DNA of 39,402 bases from Dichelobacter nodosus (lineage in GTDB: Bacteria > Pseudomonadota > Gammaproteobacteria > Beggiatoales > Beggiatoaceae), in the NCBI GenBank assembly GCA_020720085.1, contig DYPE01000011.1, forward strand, positions 1 to 39,402, given 5' to 3'. The notes beneath the pieces are model-generated. The model had not been told where the DNA came from. It saw only the letters and a list, made by a program, of their open reading frames with translations, and made no database searches. A program made the translations under genes and the position numbers. Within the stretch, counting starts at the first letter, position 1; each line of letters begins with the position of its first letter. Of the stretch, positions 11,201-20,600 are shown one piece after another.

Positions 11201-12488
11201 TGTGTCGCGTTCTGGCGAAGTCATGGTGTTGGATGATGCTGGGCGCGAACGCGAGCGTTATAAGGTGCCTTATGGTGCGGTGTTGACCGTCAAGGACGAT
11301 GATAAAATCAACCGGGGCGATATTATTGCCAACTGGGATCCGCACACGCATCCAGTAATCACCGAAGTGGAGGGGACAGTGCGTTTCACCGACGTGTTTG
11401 ACGGCGTAACCGTCAACCGCACCATGGATGAAATTACCGGTTTGATCAGTACCGTAGTCATGGATCCCAAGCAACGCCCCACGGGTGCTAAGGATTTGCG
11501 GCCTATGGTAAAAGTGGTGGATGCCCAGGGTAACGAATTAAACTTCCCTGGCACGCAGATTCCGGCGCAATATTTCTTGCCGCCCAAAGCGATTATCACC
11601 AGCGAGGACGGACGGCCCGTGATGGTGGGGGACGTATTGGCTAGGGTGCCGCAAGAATCCTCTAAAACTCGTGATATTACCGGCGGTCTGCCGCGCGTGG
11701 CGGACTTATTCGAAGCGCGTATTCCCAAGGAACCGGCAATCTTAGCGGAAGTGTCTGGTACGGTCAGTTTTGGCAAGGAAACTAAAGGCAAACAACGCAT
11801 TGTCCTCACCGACCAATACGGCGATCAGCATGAAATCATGGTGCCCAAATGGCGGCATGTCAGCGTATTTGAAGGTGAGCACGTGGAACGCGGCGACGAA
11901 ATTGTTGAAGGTGCGCCGAATGCCCACGACATCCTGCGCCTGTTGGGTACCACGGCATTGGCCAATTATCTGGTCAATGAAGTGCAAGAGGTTTACCGCC
12001 TACAGGGCGTGAAAATCAATGACAAGCACATTGAAGTCATCATCCGCCAAATGTTGCGTCGCATCCAAATCACAGACCCGGGTGAAACGCGCTTCCTGCG
12101 CGGCGATTTGGTGGAACGCGCACGTTTTTATGAGGAAAACGACCGCGCCACCACTGAAAATAAGCTGCCCGCGCAAGGGGAAATCCAACTGCAAGGCATC
12201 ACCAAAGCCTCGCTGTCCACTGACTCCTTCATTTCCGCTGCGTCGTTCCAAGAAACCACCCGCGTGCTCACGGAGTCCTCGGTCAATGGCAAATGCGACG
12301 ATCTACGCGGTTTGAAGGAAAACGTCATTGTAGGCCGTTTGATTCCAGCGGGCACTGGCCTGGCCTATCACGAAGAACGCCGTGCGTATTACCGCAGCAT
12401 AGGTATGACGCCGCGCGTGCTCAATGACCAGCAAGTCATGCACCAAGGCGCGCCAGTCGACCCTGGCATTGACCTCGAAACGGCCTGA
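8256..12488 (+). CDS. rpoC: DNA-directed RNA polymerase subunit beta prime
   Basis: RpoC carries the catalytic Mg2+ site of RNA polymerase. The 1410-residue product shows the N-terminal zinc ribbon (CLCGKY...CEKCG), the NADFDGDQM motif with its three catalytic Asp residues at about 460, 462 and 464, the second cysteine cluster ([13 protein letters not shown]) and the trigger/bridge region [22 protein letters not shown]. The start is TTG, chosen because [11 protein letters not shown] is the conserved N-terminus and GAGGAAG lies about six bases upstream. The downstream ATG (codon 5) would truncate it. This is the last gene of the operon. Confidence 0.99.
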   Translation: MKDLMHLLNNQGAAEEFDRICISLASPEKIRSWSFGEVKKPETINYRTFKPERDGLFCAKIFGPVKDYECLCGKYKRLKHRGVVCEKCGVEVTQAKVRRERMGHIELASPVAHIWYLKSLPSRMGLILDLALRDIERILYFEAYVVIDPGMTKLERGQLLTEEAYLEAFEEYGNEFEALMGAEAIQKMLSSIRLVEEVNRIREEIEGTTSESKAKKLSKRLKLLESFLSSGNHPEWMVLTVLPVLPPELRPLVPLDGGRFATSDLNDLYRRVINRNNRLRRLQDLCAPEIIVRNEKRMLQEAVDALLDNGRRGRAISGSNKLPLKSLADMIKGKQGRFRQNLLGKRVDYSGRSVIVVGPALRLHQCGLPKKMALELFKPFIFGKLEHRGLATTIKAAKKMVEREEPVVWDILEEVIREHPVMLNRAPTLHRLGIQAFEPVLIEGKAIQLHPLVCTAFNADFDGDQMAVHIPLSLEAQLEARALMMSTNNILSPANGQPIIVPTQDVVLGLYYMSRERVGALGEGMIFSSIKELRRAWENRVVSMNAKVKVRIRELVQAEEGGPTQECFRVVETVAGRAMVWDIMPPELPFALINTNLTKKAISKLIDAAYRRVGLKDTVVFADQLMYTGFHFATRAGISIGVEDMEVPEEKGEILNKAQKEIKEIEDQYAAGLVTNGERYNKVVDIWSRTNDVVAKVMMKKLSTETVITPEGNKVDQASFNSIYMMADSGARGSAAQIRQLAGMRGLMAKPDGSIIETPITANFREGLNVLQYFISTHGARKGLADTALKTANSGYLTRRLVDVAQDLVVLESDCGASKGLEMAPIIEGGDVVEPLGDRVLGRVLAQDISLPGEEVIAIEAGTLLDEKLVQKLDQMGVDRVVVRSPITCESRYGICAKCYGRDLGRGHLVSRGEAVGVIAAQSIGEPGTQLTMRTFHIGGAASGAVAVNNIQVKSNGTIRLQNIKIIQQKSKTEENSPRFIAVSRSGEVMVLDDAGRERERYKVPYGAVLTVKDDDKINRGDIIANWDPHTHPVITEVEGTVRFTDVFDGVTVNRTMDEITGLISTVVMDPKQRPTGAKDLRPMVKVVDAQGNELNFPGTQIPAQYFLPPKAIITSEDGRPVMVGDVLARVPQESSKTRDITGGLPRVADLFEARIPKEPAILAEVSGTVSFGKETKGKQRIVLTDQYGDQHEIMVPKWRHVSVFEGEHVERGDEIVEGAPNAHDILRLLGTTALANYLVNEVQEVYRLQGVKINDKHIEVIIRQMLRRIQITDPGETRFLRGDLVERARFYEENDRATTENKLPAQGEIQLQGITKASLSTDSFISAASFQETTRVLTESSVNGKCDDLRGLKENVIVGRLIPAGTGLAYHEERRAYYRSIGMTPRVLNDQQVMHQGAPVDPGIDLETA

Positions 12489-12501
12489 TAGTGTGCTGAT
12501 C

Positions 12502-12723
12502 TGGGTTGGGGATGCTGCCACACTGCCATTAAGTTTGGCAAATAGCTGCCCTGAAAGGGCGTAATATTTAGAGCCTTGGGCAACGCCCTGGGTAGTGGGT
12601 ATATTTATAACCAAGCCCTGAAGGGGCGAAATAATATATTGACTTTCCTAATATTTCGCCCTTTCAGGGCGTGTTTTTTGTCTAACTTAATGGCAGTGGG
12701 CTGCTGCCAGCATTCCCAACCCA
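12502..12723. repeat. 222-bp palindromic element after rpoC
   Basis: The outer arms TGGGTTGGGGATGCTG (12502-12517) and CAGCATTCCCAACCCA (12708-12723) are inverted copies with one mismatch. Inside them, GCCATTAAG (12525-12533) pairs with CTTAATGGC (12686-12694). The core has three copies of a GCCCTGAA(A/G)GGGCG(T/A)AATA motif: two direct (12548 and 12615) and one inverted (12652-12670). A GGGCAACGCCC hairpin lies between the first two. It fills the gap between the convergent rpoC and TauE-type genes. It resembles a REP/MITE-like dispersed repeat; that it is mobile or multicopy is inference. Confidence 0.75.
12615..12678 (+). terminator. Intrinsic terminator of the rpoBC operon
   Basis: A 19-bp stem (12615-12633 with 12652-12670, one G-U pair) has an 18-base loop and is followed by GTGTTTTTTG. 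It lies inside the palindromic element. The stem could also act on transcripts coming from the opposite strand. Confidence 0.75.
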
Positions 12724-12768
12724 GAAATCAACGGTAGCGACACAACCCGCCCTAACATCTTGAAAAAA

Positions 12769-13560
12769 TTACCCAATCAACATCTGCGCGCCCAGTAGCA
12801 CCAACACGCTGGCAAAGCCTTGACGCAAGCGATCAGGCGGCAAGCGGTGTGCCATCGCTGCGCCTAGCGGGGCCGAGGGGATGCTAAACAAAGCAATCGC
12901 GACCACCGCTGGCCAATACACATACCCCGCAGAGCCTGACGGTAGATCCGCCAGCGACCAACCAGCGGCCACATAACCGACCGCGCCCGCCACGGCCAAC
13001 GCCAGACCCACTGCAGACGAAGTGGCCACTGCTTGCGCCATGGGCGTTTGGCATAGCAATAAAAATGGCACGGTCAGCGTGCCGCCGGCAACGCCCAACA
13101 GTGCAGACACGCCGCCGATCACACCACCTGCCACACCCATTCCCCACACGCCCGGCAGCCTGTGTTGCCCACTGGGCTGATAACGCAGGGCCAGTTGCAA
13201 CGCCACCACCAGTTCAAATCCGCCAAACAACCAGCGCAGTGTACCGCTGCCCAACCATTGCGCCAACCCACCACCCGCCAATGCGCCCACCATCACTCCG
13301 GGGGCCAACCGCATGACCACCCGCCATTGCACCGCCTGGCGGCGGTGATGGGCGATAACAGAAGACAATGCAGTGAATACAATGATAGCAAGTGAGCTGC
13401 CCAGCGCCAGCGGCATGATGTGCGCTGGTGGAAACTGGCGTGCGGTGAAAATCCACACCAACACCGGCACAATCACTAAGCCACCTCCCACGCCAAACAA
13501 TCCGGCCAACCCGCCCGCCAACACGCCAGTCAGCACGTACAGCCCCACTTCGGTCAGCAT
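12769..13560 (-). CDS. TauE/SafE-family membrane permease
   Basis: This is a member of the sulfite exporter TauE/SafE (formerly DUF81) family of inner-membrane permeases, linked to export of sulfur-containing or other small organic anions. The substrate cannot be read from sequence. The 263-residue protein has about seven or eight hydrophobic segments and the family's internal duplication, seen as GLFGVGGGLVIVPVL near the N-terminus and ALLGVAGGTLTVPFLL in the second half. I chose the ATG at 13560 (MLTEVGLYV). The longer frame to 13794 lies entirely within the upstream gene and is not membrane-like. The start overlaps the upstream stop by seven bases (ATGCTGA), indicating translational coupling. 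Confidence 0.85.
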   Translation of the reverse strand: MLTEVGLYVLTGVLAGGLAGLFGVGGGLVIVPVLVWIFTARQFPPAHIMPLALGSSLAIIVFTALSSVIAHHRRQAVQWRVVMRLAPGVMVGALAGGGLAQWLGSGTLRWLFGGFELVVALQLALRYQPSGQHRLPGVWGMGVAGGVIGGVSALLGVAGGTLTVPFLLLCQTPMAQAVATSSAVGLALAVAGAVGYVAAGWSLADLPSGSAGYVYWPAVVAIALFSIPSAPLGAAMAHRLPPDRLRQGFASVLVLLGAQMLIG

Positions 13561-14621
13561 GATTGCATTATGGTGGAAGCAATGGCTTGCGCCGCTTGTT
13601 CGGCACCACACGGTACGGGCAACGACGGTGCGGGTTGGTGCCACAAGGCGCGCAAGGCGTCCTCCACCTGGCCATTGCATAAATCTTGGCGGGAAATTTC
13701 CAAGCAACAGCCATGGCGCGCCAGCCAGGTTTGCAAATACGGCGCTTCCGGCCAATCGGGCCGTGCAGTGTACAACACGGGCACACCATTGCACGCGGCT
13801 TCCGTAAAAGTGCCATAACCGGGTTTAGTTACCAATGCATCGCATGAGGCCAACACATCAATAAATGGCAGGCCCAAATGTTTCCAACCCAAGCAATCCG
13901 CGCGTGCAACCGGCCACTCTGGCGGATGCAGCCAGAACAGACCTAGCCTGTGCGGCCAATCTTGCAGGGGAATGGCGAGATCAAATCCACCCAGCGCAAT
14001 CAGCACCAGGCGTGTGCCTGGCGGCAAGCCTAATTGGCTCAGCAGATTGCGGCGGCGGCCCAGCATGGCCAATGGCGCAATGGCCTGGCGATTAGGCAAA
14101 TCCGCCATGGGCATATGCGGTTGAGGTTGTAAAAATTGCGCGGCTTGGCAGTACGCTTGGTGAATTTGGGCGTGAATGGTGGTTGCGCTAGGACAGTAGT
14201 GGCGGAAAATATCAGCCCAGTTCAGTGAACATAATGCAACCGTGGGAATGCCCGCACGCTGGGCAGCGGCCAACGGCAAATAATCCACGTTGGACAATAG
14301 CAAATCAAAATCATCTTGGCGGTATTGCGCGGCCAGCGCATCCACACGCACATCCCAGTTGTGGTGAAATGCCTGGTAAGCACGCAAACTGGCGCTGGCG
14401 TCCACCGTAATCGCGTCGTGCATGATCATGCCGACTTCGCCGGATGCGGGACGCAGGGTAAAGGGCATGGTTAAGCGCGAGCGGAAAAAGGCTTGTGGCG
14501 CGGAAGAAGCAAAAATAAATTCCGCACCGGGCCACTGGTGCGCCAAGGCTTGTACCACCAAGCAAGTTTGCATGGCATGGCCAAAGCCATGGCCCGTGAC
14601 AGTCACCAGAATTTTTTTCAT
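13554..14621 (-). CDS. MurG/GT28-like glycosyltransferase (GT-B fold)
   Basis: The 355-residue protein begins MKKILVTVTGHGFGHAMQT, a nucleotide-sugar glycosyltransferase N-terminus with a glycine-rich first loop. Its C-terminal half carries FIDVLASCDALVTKPGYGTFTEAACNGVPVLY-type sequence, the donor-binding region of MurG-like and macrolide-glycosyltransferase-like GT-B enzymes. No signal peptide or membrane helix is evident, so it is probably cytoplasmic or peripheral. The acceptor and sugar are unknown. It starts 25 bases after the rho stop and overlaps the permease gene by seven bases, so rho, this gene and the permease may be cotranscribed. Confidence 0.7.
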   Translation of the reverse strand: MKKILVTVTGHGFGHAMQTCLVVQALAHQWPGAEFIFASSAPQAFFRSRLTMPFTLRPASGEVGMIMHDAITVDASASLRAYQAFHHNWDVRVDALAAQYRQDDFDLLLSNVDYLPLAAAQRAGIPTVALCSLNWADIFRHYCPSATTIHAQIHQAYCQAAQFLQPQPHMPMADLPNRQAIAPLAMLGRRRNLLSQLGLPPGTRLVLIALGGFDLAIPLQDWPHRLGLFWLHPPEWPVARADCLGWKHLGLPFIDVLASCDALVTKPGYGTFTEAACNGVPVLYTARPDWPEAPYLQTWLARHGCCLEISRQDLCNGQVEDALRALWHQPAPSLPVPCGAEQAAQAIASTIMQSC

Positions 14622-14646
14622 GGCCCCCAGCGCCTGGGTGTGCGGA

Positions 14647-15906
14647 TTATGCGCGTTTCATGGAGTCAAAAAATTCTGCGTTGTTTTTGGTGTTTTTCAA
14701 CCGTTCCAACAAGAATTCCATGGCCGTGATTTCATCCATAGGATGTAATAATTTGCGTAAAATCCACATTTTTTGCAGCTCATCCGGATTCACAAGCAAT
14801 TCTTCGCGGCGAGTGCCAGAACGGTTAATTTGAATGGCTGGATAAATGCGTTTTTCAGCAATTTTGCGTTCCAGATGAATTTCATTGTTGCCCGTGCCCT
14901 TGAATTCTTCGTAAATCACATCGTCCATGCGTGAGCCAGTGTCGATTAGGGCCGTGGCAATGATGGTCAAGCTACCGCCTTCCTCAATATTGCGCGCTGC
15001 GCCGAAAAATCGTTTGGGCCGTTGCAGGGCGTTGGCATCCACTCCGCCAGTGAGCACTTTGCCAGAAGACGGTACCAAAGTGTTATACGCGCGCGCTAGA
15101 CGGGTGATGGAATCGAGCAAAATCACCACATCCATTTTGTGCTCCACCAAGCGCTTGGCTTTTTCAATCACCATTTCAGAGACTTGCACGTGGCGGCTAG
15201 GCGGTTCGTCAAAGGTGCTGGAGATGACCTCAGCTTTCACTGAGCGCTCCATTTCAGTTACTTCTTCGGGCCGTTCGTCAATAAGCAGTACGATTAAATA
15301 ACTTTCTGGGTAATTGGCAGCGATGGATTGTGCAATGCTTTGCAGCATCATGGTCTTGCCAGATTTGGGCGGCGAAACAATCAGGCCACGCTGGCCTCTA
15401 CCAATCGGTGCGACCAAATCAATGATGCGCGGCGTTAAATCTTCAGTGGAGCCATTGCCGCGCTCCAATTGGTACGGCTGATTGGCAAACAGCGGCGTGA
15501 GGTTTTCAAACAATACTTTATGCTTAGTGTTTTCCGGCGCTTCAAAATTGATTTCATTGACTTTTAATAAGGCAAAATAACGTTCACCTTCTTTGGGCGG
15601 ACGAATTTTGCCGGATACCGTATCGCCAGTGCGCAAATTAAATCGTCTAATCTGGCTAGGGGATACGTAAATATCGTCCGGCCCGGCTAGGTAAGAACTG
15701 TCACCAGAGCGCAGAAAACCAAAGCCATCTTGGAGAATTTCCAGCACCCCGTCCCCGTAAATATCTTCCCCTTTTTTGGCGTGCGCTTTGAGCAGGGCGA
15801 AAATAATATCTTGTTTACGAGTGCGCGAGGCACCTTCAATATTCAGTTCATGCGCCAGCTCCATTAGAGTGGCAACGGGTTGTCGTTTAAGTTCAGTTAG
15901 ATTCAT
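14647..15906 (-). CDS. rho: Transcription termination factor Rho
   Basis: Rho is the hexameric RNA helicase that ends transcription at C-rich untranslated RNA. The 419-residue protein is E. coli-like along its whole length: [18 protein letters not shown] and the [15 protein letters not shown] helix, the cold-shock-like RNA-binding domain ([17 protein letters not shown]), Walker A ([11 protein letters not shown]), Walker B ([14 protein letters not shown]) and the Q/R-loop region with [21 protein letters not shown]. It has no insertion. It lies downstream of trxA in the same orientation, as in E. coli. The long upstream gap may hold an autoregulatory leader. Confidence 0.98.
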   Translation of the reverse strand: MNLTELKRQPVATLMELAHELNIEGASRTRKQDIIFALLKAHAKKGEDIYGDGVLEILQDGFGFLRSGDSSYLAGPDDIYVSPSQIRRFNLRTGDTVSGKIRPPKEGERYFALLKVNEINFEAPENTKHKVLFENLTPLFANQPYQLERGNGSTEDLTPRIIDLVAPIGRGQRGLIVSPPKSGKTMMLQSIAQSIAANYPESYLIVLLIDERPEEVTEMERSVKAEVISSTFDEPPSRHVQVSEMVIEKAKRLVEHKMDVVILLDSITRLARAYNTLVPSSGKVLTGGVDANALQRPKRFFGAARNIEEGGSLTIIATALIDTGSRMDDVIYEEFKGTGNNEIHLERKIAEKRIYPAIQINRSGTRREELLVNPDELQKMWILRKLLHPMDEITAMEFLLERLKNTKNNAEFFDSMKRA

Positions 15907-16090
15907 TGATGGTACGTGTGTTCAAGTAAGAGAGGTTGCATGGATAAATACGGGAAATCCGATAGGTGCGTGGTGGTAAGAAATTGCAGTGGTTAAGCGG
16001 TGGTTAATAGGTCTATTTGCGAGGGTGAAGCGGACTGGATAAAATTAGGCGATTTCTATCAAAGAAAGTGTAAATTCGCTGACTTTCTTG

Positions 16091-16183
16091 CCCGCCTGCT
16101 TGGTTGCGAAAGGCTTATATAGCCGATTATGCGGCCTTTCGCGCAGCACAAGCGGTCAAAAATCCGGCACAATCAGGTATTTT
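16091..16183. repeat. Copy 1 of a ~92-bp duplicated element between trxA and rho
   Basis: This segment aligns with 16424-16514 almost without gaps. Shared blocks are CC(C)(G/A)CCTGCTTG(G/C)TTGC, CCTTT and GTCAAAAATCCG(G/A)CA(C/A)AATC. Copy 1 contains a perfect 9-bp stem, GCGAAAGGC (16106-16114) with GCCTTTCGC (16134-16142). A degenerate version of the terminal hairpin in copy 2 ends it, followed by TTTTC and TTTTT. The 756-base gap 15907-16662 holds no convincing protein gene. The element could be a regulatory RNA or a dispersed repeat; strand is unresolved. Confidence 0.6.
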
Positions 16184-16423
16184 CTTTTTGGGCACGCCTT
16201 AGTCCAGGCGCGCAAGAAATTGTACTGAGTTTTTATGCGTTGGCGCAGCATGAAATAAAATCATACCATTGCCTTACATAGGTTTGCGGAATTTTAGGCC
16301 AATGCGCTATTTTTTTGAATCTCTGAGTATTGAATTTTATTTTAACACAGGCCCACGAATGTTTGTTAATCATTCCAGGAAAGGCAATTTTTATTAAAAA
16401 AATATACCATTGTTGGTCTTTTA

Positions 16424-16514
16424 CCCACCTGCTTGCTTGCAAAAAGCTTGCACAGTCAGCGTACGCCTTTTGGTCTGCTCAGACAGTCAAAAATCCGACA
16501 AAATCGGATATTTT
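16424..16514. repeat. Copy 2 of the ~92-bp duplicated element between trxA and rho
   Basis: This is the second copy, about 332 bases from the first, with the same order of blocks. The internal stem is only partly kept (GCAAAAAGC against GCCTTTTGG), while the terminal hairpin is perfect. That the same structure survives with different bases in the two copies is suggestive but not proof of selection on RNA folding. Confidence 0.6.
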
Positions 16515-16516
16515 TT
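16493..16516. terminator. Bidirectional terminator downstream of trxA
   Basis: ATCCGA (16493-16498) pairs with TCGGAT (16504-16509) around CAAAA. On the + strand it is followed by ATTTTTT; on the - strand it is followed by TTTTTGAC. It lies about 150 bases past the trxA stop and can terminate in either direction. Confidence 0.6.
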
Positions 16517-16662
16517 AGTAACTCCCTTCAAGTAGCGCAAAGGTACCCAAACATCCCCAGGGAGTAAAAACGCTCAAAATATTCATGCAGTCTGTGGACA
16601 CTTGTTTTTTTTGTGTTTTTAACCTGCCTAGGGTACGCTTGGTCACTCTTTTTGTACATTTT

Positions 16663-16989
16663 TTAAAGATTGCTGTCAATAAACGCGGTCAGTTGACTTT
16701 TGGAGGCAGCACCAACCTTGGTAGCCTCGACCACGCCGTTTTTGAAAATTATCAACGTGGGAATACCGCGTACACTGTATTTTTGCGGGGTTTCAGGGGC
16801 TTGATCAATATTCAACTTGGCGATTTTTAGGCGATCTTGGTATTCTTCGGCAATTTGATCCAAAATAGGGGCAATTTGTTTGCAAGGCGCGCACCATTCT
16901 GCCCAAAAATCTAATAATACAGGAACATCTGACTGTAAAACTTCCGCTTCGAAAGTTTCGTCCGAAACGTGGGTAATCCACTTACTCAT
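16663..16989 (-). CDS. trxA: Thioredoxin
   Basis: Thioredoxin reduces disulfides in cytoplasmic proteins using electrons from thioredoxin reductase. The 108-residue protein has the active site WCAPC at 32-36 and the cis-proline segment RGIPT with Pro at 77. Most bacterial TrxA proteins have WCGPC. The Gly-to-Ala change occurs naturally in the family and can be expected to affect redox potential only mildly. It starts 19 bases after the ParA-type gene, so the two may be cotranscribed. rho lies downstream on the same strand after a long gap. Confidence 0.95.
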   Translation of the reverse strand: MSKWITHVSDETFEAEVLQSDVPVLLDFWAEWCAPCKQIAPILDQIAEEYQDRLKIAKLNIDQAPETPQKYSVRGIPTLIIFKNGVVEATKVGAASKSQLTAFIDSNL

Positions 16990-17008
16990 TTTAATGCGTC
17001 TCCTTAAG

Positions 17009-17635
17009 TTATTTCAAATCCGGGTATATCAATTTCGCCAACTTGTGTAATTCATTGGCTGCTTTGCCTTTGGGTTCCAATTCAAAAACGGCCCGTCCTT
17101 CGCTGAAAGAGCGCCGGAAGGCCGTGCGTTGTCCCAGTGTTGCGTCTAGTACAAAGATACCTGGCAACAGCCGTAAGGCTTCTAATGCTTGCGCGGTTTC
17201 ACGTACTGCGGCATTGGTATCCGCACGGTTAAGAAACGCCAACATTTGCGGCGGTTTTTCTTGAATCGTGGAAGCTACCAACAGCAAAAAACGTTGTGTG
17301 GACCAAATGTCCGCCTGGCTAGGTGCCACAGGCATGATAACGCGGTCGGCTAACGAAATGGCTTTTTTAAGGCCCGTCATGTTGGCTGTGCCCACATCAA
17401 TCAATATATGTTCCTCTGCCGCGTTGACCCATTCCTTGGATAGTTTGGTATGTCTGCGCACAGCGGGGAGATACCCATCCTCTTCACGCACTTCTAGTGC
17501 ATCGCTCAACGTGCATTGCGGATCCAGATCAACCAGGGTGACATTCTGATTTTTAGTCGCTAGCCAAATCCCTAAATTAAATGCCAGCGTGCTTTTGCCA
17601 GAACCGCCCTTTAGCGTGCCAACTACGGTAATCAT
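17009..17635 (-). CDS. Orphan ParA/MinD-type ATPase
   Basis: ParA-type ATPases dimerise with ATP, bind DNA or membrane non-specifically and position cargo such as plasmids, chromosomes or protein clusters. The 208-residue protein has the deviant Walker A KGGSGKST at 9-16 with signature Lys9, the A-prime motif VDLDPQCT near 34-41 and the Walker B-like HILIDVGT. No N-terminal DNA-binding extension and no ParB gene are seen. It follows the RND pump by 40 bases and precedes trxA by 19, on the same strand. Its cargo is unknown; a single-domain orphan ParA may position a protein complex rather than DNA. Confidence 0.85.
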   Translation of the reverse strand: MITVVGTLKGGSGKSTLAFNLGIWLATKNQNVTLVDLDPQCTLSDALEVREEDGYLPAVRRHTKLSKEWVNAAEEHILIDVGTANMTGLKKAISLADRVIMPVAPSQADIWSTQRFLLLVASTIQEKPPQMLAFLNRADTNAAVRETAQALEALRLLPGIFVLDATLGQRTAFRRSFSEGRAVFELEPKGKAANELHKLAKLIYPDLK

Positions 17636-17675
17636 GCGGGTTTCCGTTGGGTTGGTTGGTGATACTCCAGTAATG

Positions 17676-20600
17676 TTACTCCGGTGGATTGGAGTCCTTG
17701 CTCGAAGACAACGGCTTCAGCCGGATGCCGCGCGTTTTTCCGCTCGCTGTTTTGGTACTGGCGGGTTTTGCGGTTTTTTTGTCTACTTCTTCTGTTTGTT
17801 CGTCTGGCAGCGCCTCTTCCTGTAACAATGTTACCATTTCTACCCTAGGCTGAGGTTGCTGCGTTGTTGCCACGGGCTGCGTTTCAGCCGGAGCCAGAAC
17901 TGTTTTCACTTCCTCCGCCGTAAACAGCACTGGCGGTTTGACGGGGGCTGGGGGTGACGTTTGCGACGCGGCTGGGGGAGAGTGTGGCGGTACGCTTCCC
18001 CCTCCGCCTACCGGGCTGGGTGGATTGGGCGGAGCAGGTTTTTGTGTGGCCTTTTTCCATAATGTCGTCACTCCCATCCATAGCGCAATGAGCAACATTC
18101 GCACCAAATAATATACGGTGGACAATACATTCATCAGTGTTTCGCGCCAGGCACCACCAGAAGTTTGGCTGCTCGTTTCGGCGGTGGAGGATTTGCCAGC
18201 CAAGGGCGGTGGGGAAAAGCCGCTGCCAGCGCACAGCGCATGAGGGCCTACACTGATACAACCCAAAGGGATAACCACCAGCGTTAGCAGCGTGGAAACC
18301 ATGACGCCGAACAGCAGTGAAATGGCCATGCCTTGAAAAATCGGGTCAAAAATAATAACGAATGATCCGGCCACTAGCGCCAGCGCAGTAATCATGATGG
18401 GCCGTGTACGGGTCTTGCAGGCCAAAATTACTGCGTCTTGCAGTTGTGTGCCTTTTTGCACTTCATGAATGGAATAGTCTACCAACAGGATAGAGTTGCG
18501 CACAATGATACCTGCCAAGGCGATCCAGCCAATCATAGAGGTAGCGGTAAAATAAGTGGGGTTGCCGGTAATCACTTGCAATAGCCAGTGGCCGGGTATA
18601 ATGCCGAGCAAAGTGAGCGGAATAGGGGCCATAATCACTGCTGGCACGATAAAATTGCCAAACAGCCACACCACTAAAATATAAATCAAGATTAACGCCA
18701 CACCAAAGGCCAACCCCATGTCACGGAAGGTTTCATAAGTCACAGTCCATTCGCCCGACCATTCAAACGCGGATTGCAGGCTGTTGGGCGGTGCCTCCAT
18801 CCAATAGCTGGTTAAGGTGACGTTATCCGGCGTAGTGTAAGATTGCAACAATTCCTCTACTTCCAACATGCCATAAATCGGCGCGCTTAGGCTGTATTTG
18901 TTGGCATCCTTATCGTAAATTCCCACAGGATCGCCCACTACGTATTCCATTCGGCGCAAATCTTTGTGATAAATAATCGGGTCTTGCGGTACGTTAATGA
19001 ATTCGCCCAATTCAGCCAAAGGAATGGTTTTTCCGTTCGTAGTGGGAATGGGTAAATCGTACAAATGCGTAATTTCCGCGCGCACATTCAGTGGCACCTG
19101 CATCACGATGTAAGTGGGTTCCAATACCGTGCCTTGTTTGACGTCGCCCAACTGATAACCGCCCAGTGCCATGGTTAAATTGCGGTTAATGGCGTCTACA
19201 GACACACCTTTGCGCACGGCTTTTTCAGTATCCACCTGGAATTGCAAGGTGTTGTAAGGCTGGGCCATGTAGTTGTCTACATCGTCAATAATTTTGGCCT
19301 GTTGAAAAAATTCAGTTAATTTGCCCGCCACTTCGCGGCGAATTTTATCGCTGGGGCCATATACTTCGGCCACGATAGATTGCAATACTGGCGGCCCTGG
19401 CGGCATTTCCACTACGGTAATTGATGCCTTGCGCGTTTGTTTTTCATTCAGCTCGCGCACCAAGCGGCGGGCTTCCAAGGCAATGTCATGGCTGGTGCGG
19501 TGGCGATGTTTTTTATCTAGCAATTGCACATGAATGTCGGCCTGCCACGGTTTATCGCGCAAATAATAGTGACGCACCATACCATTAAAATCAAATGGCT
19601 GAGAGGTTCCCACATAGGTTTGCAGTGCAGTGACTTCAGGTATGGCGCGCAAGATTTCCGCGAACTGATGTACCAGATTGGTGGTTTCGGTCAATGCGGC
19701 ACCTTCGGGCAAGTCCACAAATACGTTAAATTCCGGTTTATTATCCAGTGGCAACATTTTGACTTCCACGATTTTGAAAAAAAACATGGAAAGCGCCAGA
19801 AAAAAACCAACCACTAAGGCCGCAAAAAATAGCCAGCCTTTGGTTTTGTTTTCGATCAATGGTGTCAGCAGGCGGCGGAAAAAGGATTCCAAGCGTTCGT
19901 TGGTGCGGTGTTCTTTAATTTCAGATTCATGCAATTGTTTGAGTGAAGGTTTCAAGCGCATGGCCCACCATGGTGTGAACACGAATGCGGCGAACAATGA
20001 GAAAATCATGGCTACCGAGCCTAACGCGGGGATAGGCATCATGTAGGGTCCCATCATGCCACTGACAAACCCCATGGGCAGCAACGCCGCCACCACGGTA
20101 AAAGTGGCCAAAATGGTGGGGTTGCCTACCTCGCGTACAGCGTCTACTGCCGTTTCGGTGTCAATTTCACCTTTGAGCAGCCAGCGCCGGTAAATGTTTT
20201 CGATCACCACGATGGCGTCATCCACCAAAATACCGATAGAAAAAATTAGCGCGAATAAGCTTACGCGATCAATGGTAAACCCGAGTAACCAGGCAGAAAA
20301 TACCGTCAACAAAATGACCACTGGGATTACTAAGGTAACCACCACTGCTGGACGCAAGCCCAGGCTGAACAATACCAACAGTGTCACCGCGCCTGTGGCG
20401 ATAAATAATTTTTTGACCAGGTTATTCACCTTGTCGTTAGCACTTTTGCCATAATTGCGGGTAATTTCTACATGCACATCGGCTGGGATAATGTTGCCCT
20501 TCATTTCGGTGATTTTTTCTAAAACCGCTGCGGCTACTGCCACGCCGTTGGTGCCAATTTTTTTGGCAATGGCGATGGTTACCGAAGGCGCGGCACTGGC

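Noticed and set aside
12769-13794. Longer permease frame starting at 13794
   Set aside because: The extra 78 residues lie wholly within the upstream gene and lack membrane character; the ATG at 13560 gives the normal family N-terminus.
13373-13807. + strand ORFs opposite the permease and glycosyltransferase genes
   Set aside because: They are shadows of GC-rich genes on the other strand, with no family resemblance.
16233-16442. 69-codon - strand ORF between trxA and rho
   Set aside because: It starts inside the duplicated element, has no ribosome site and no family features.
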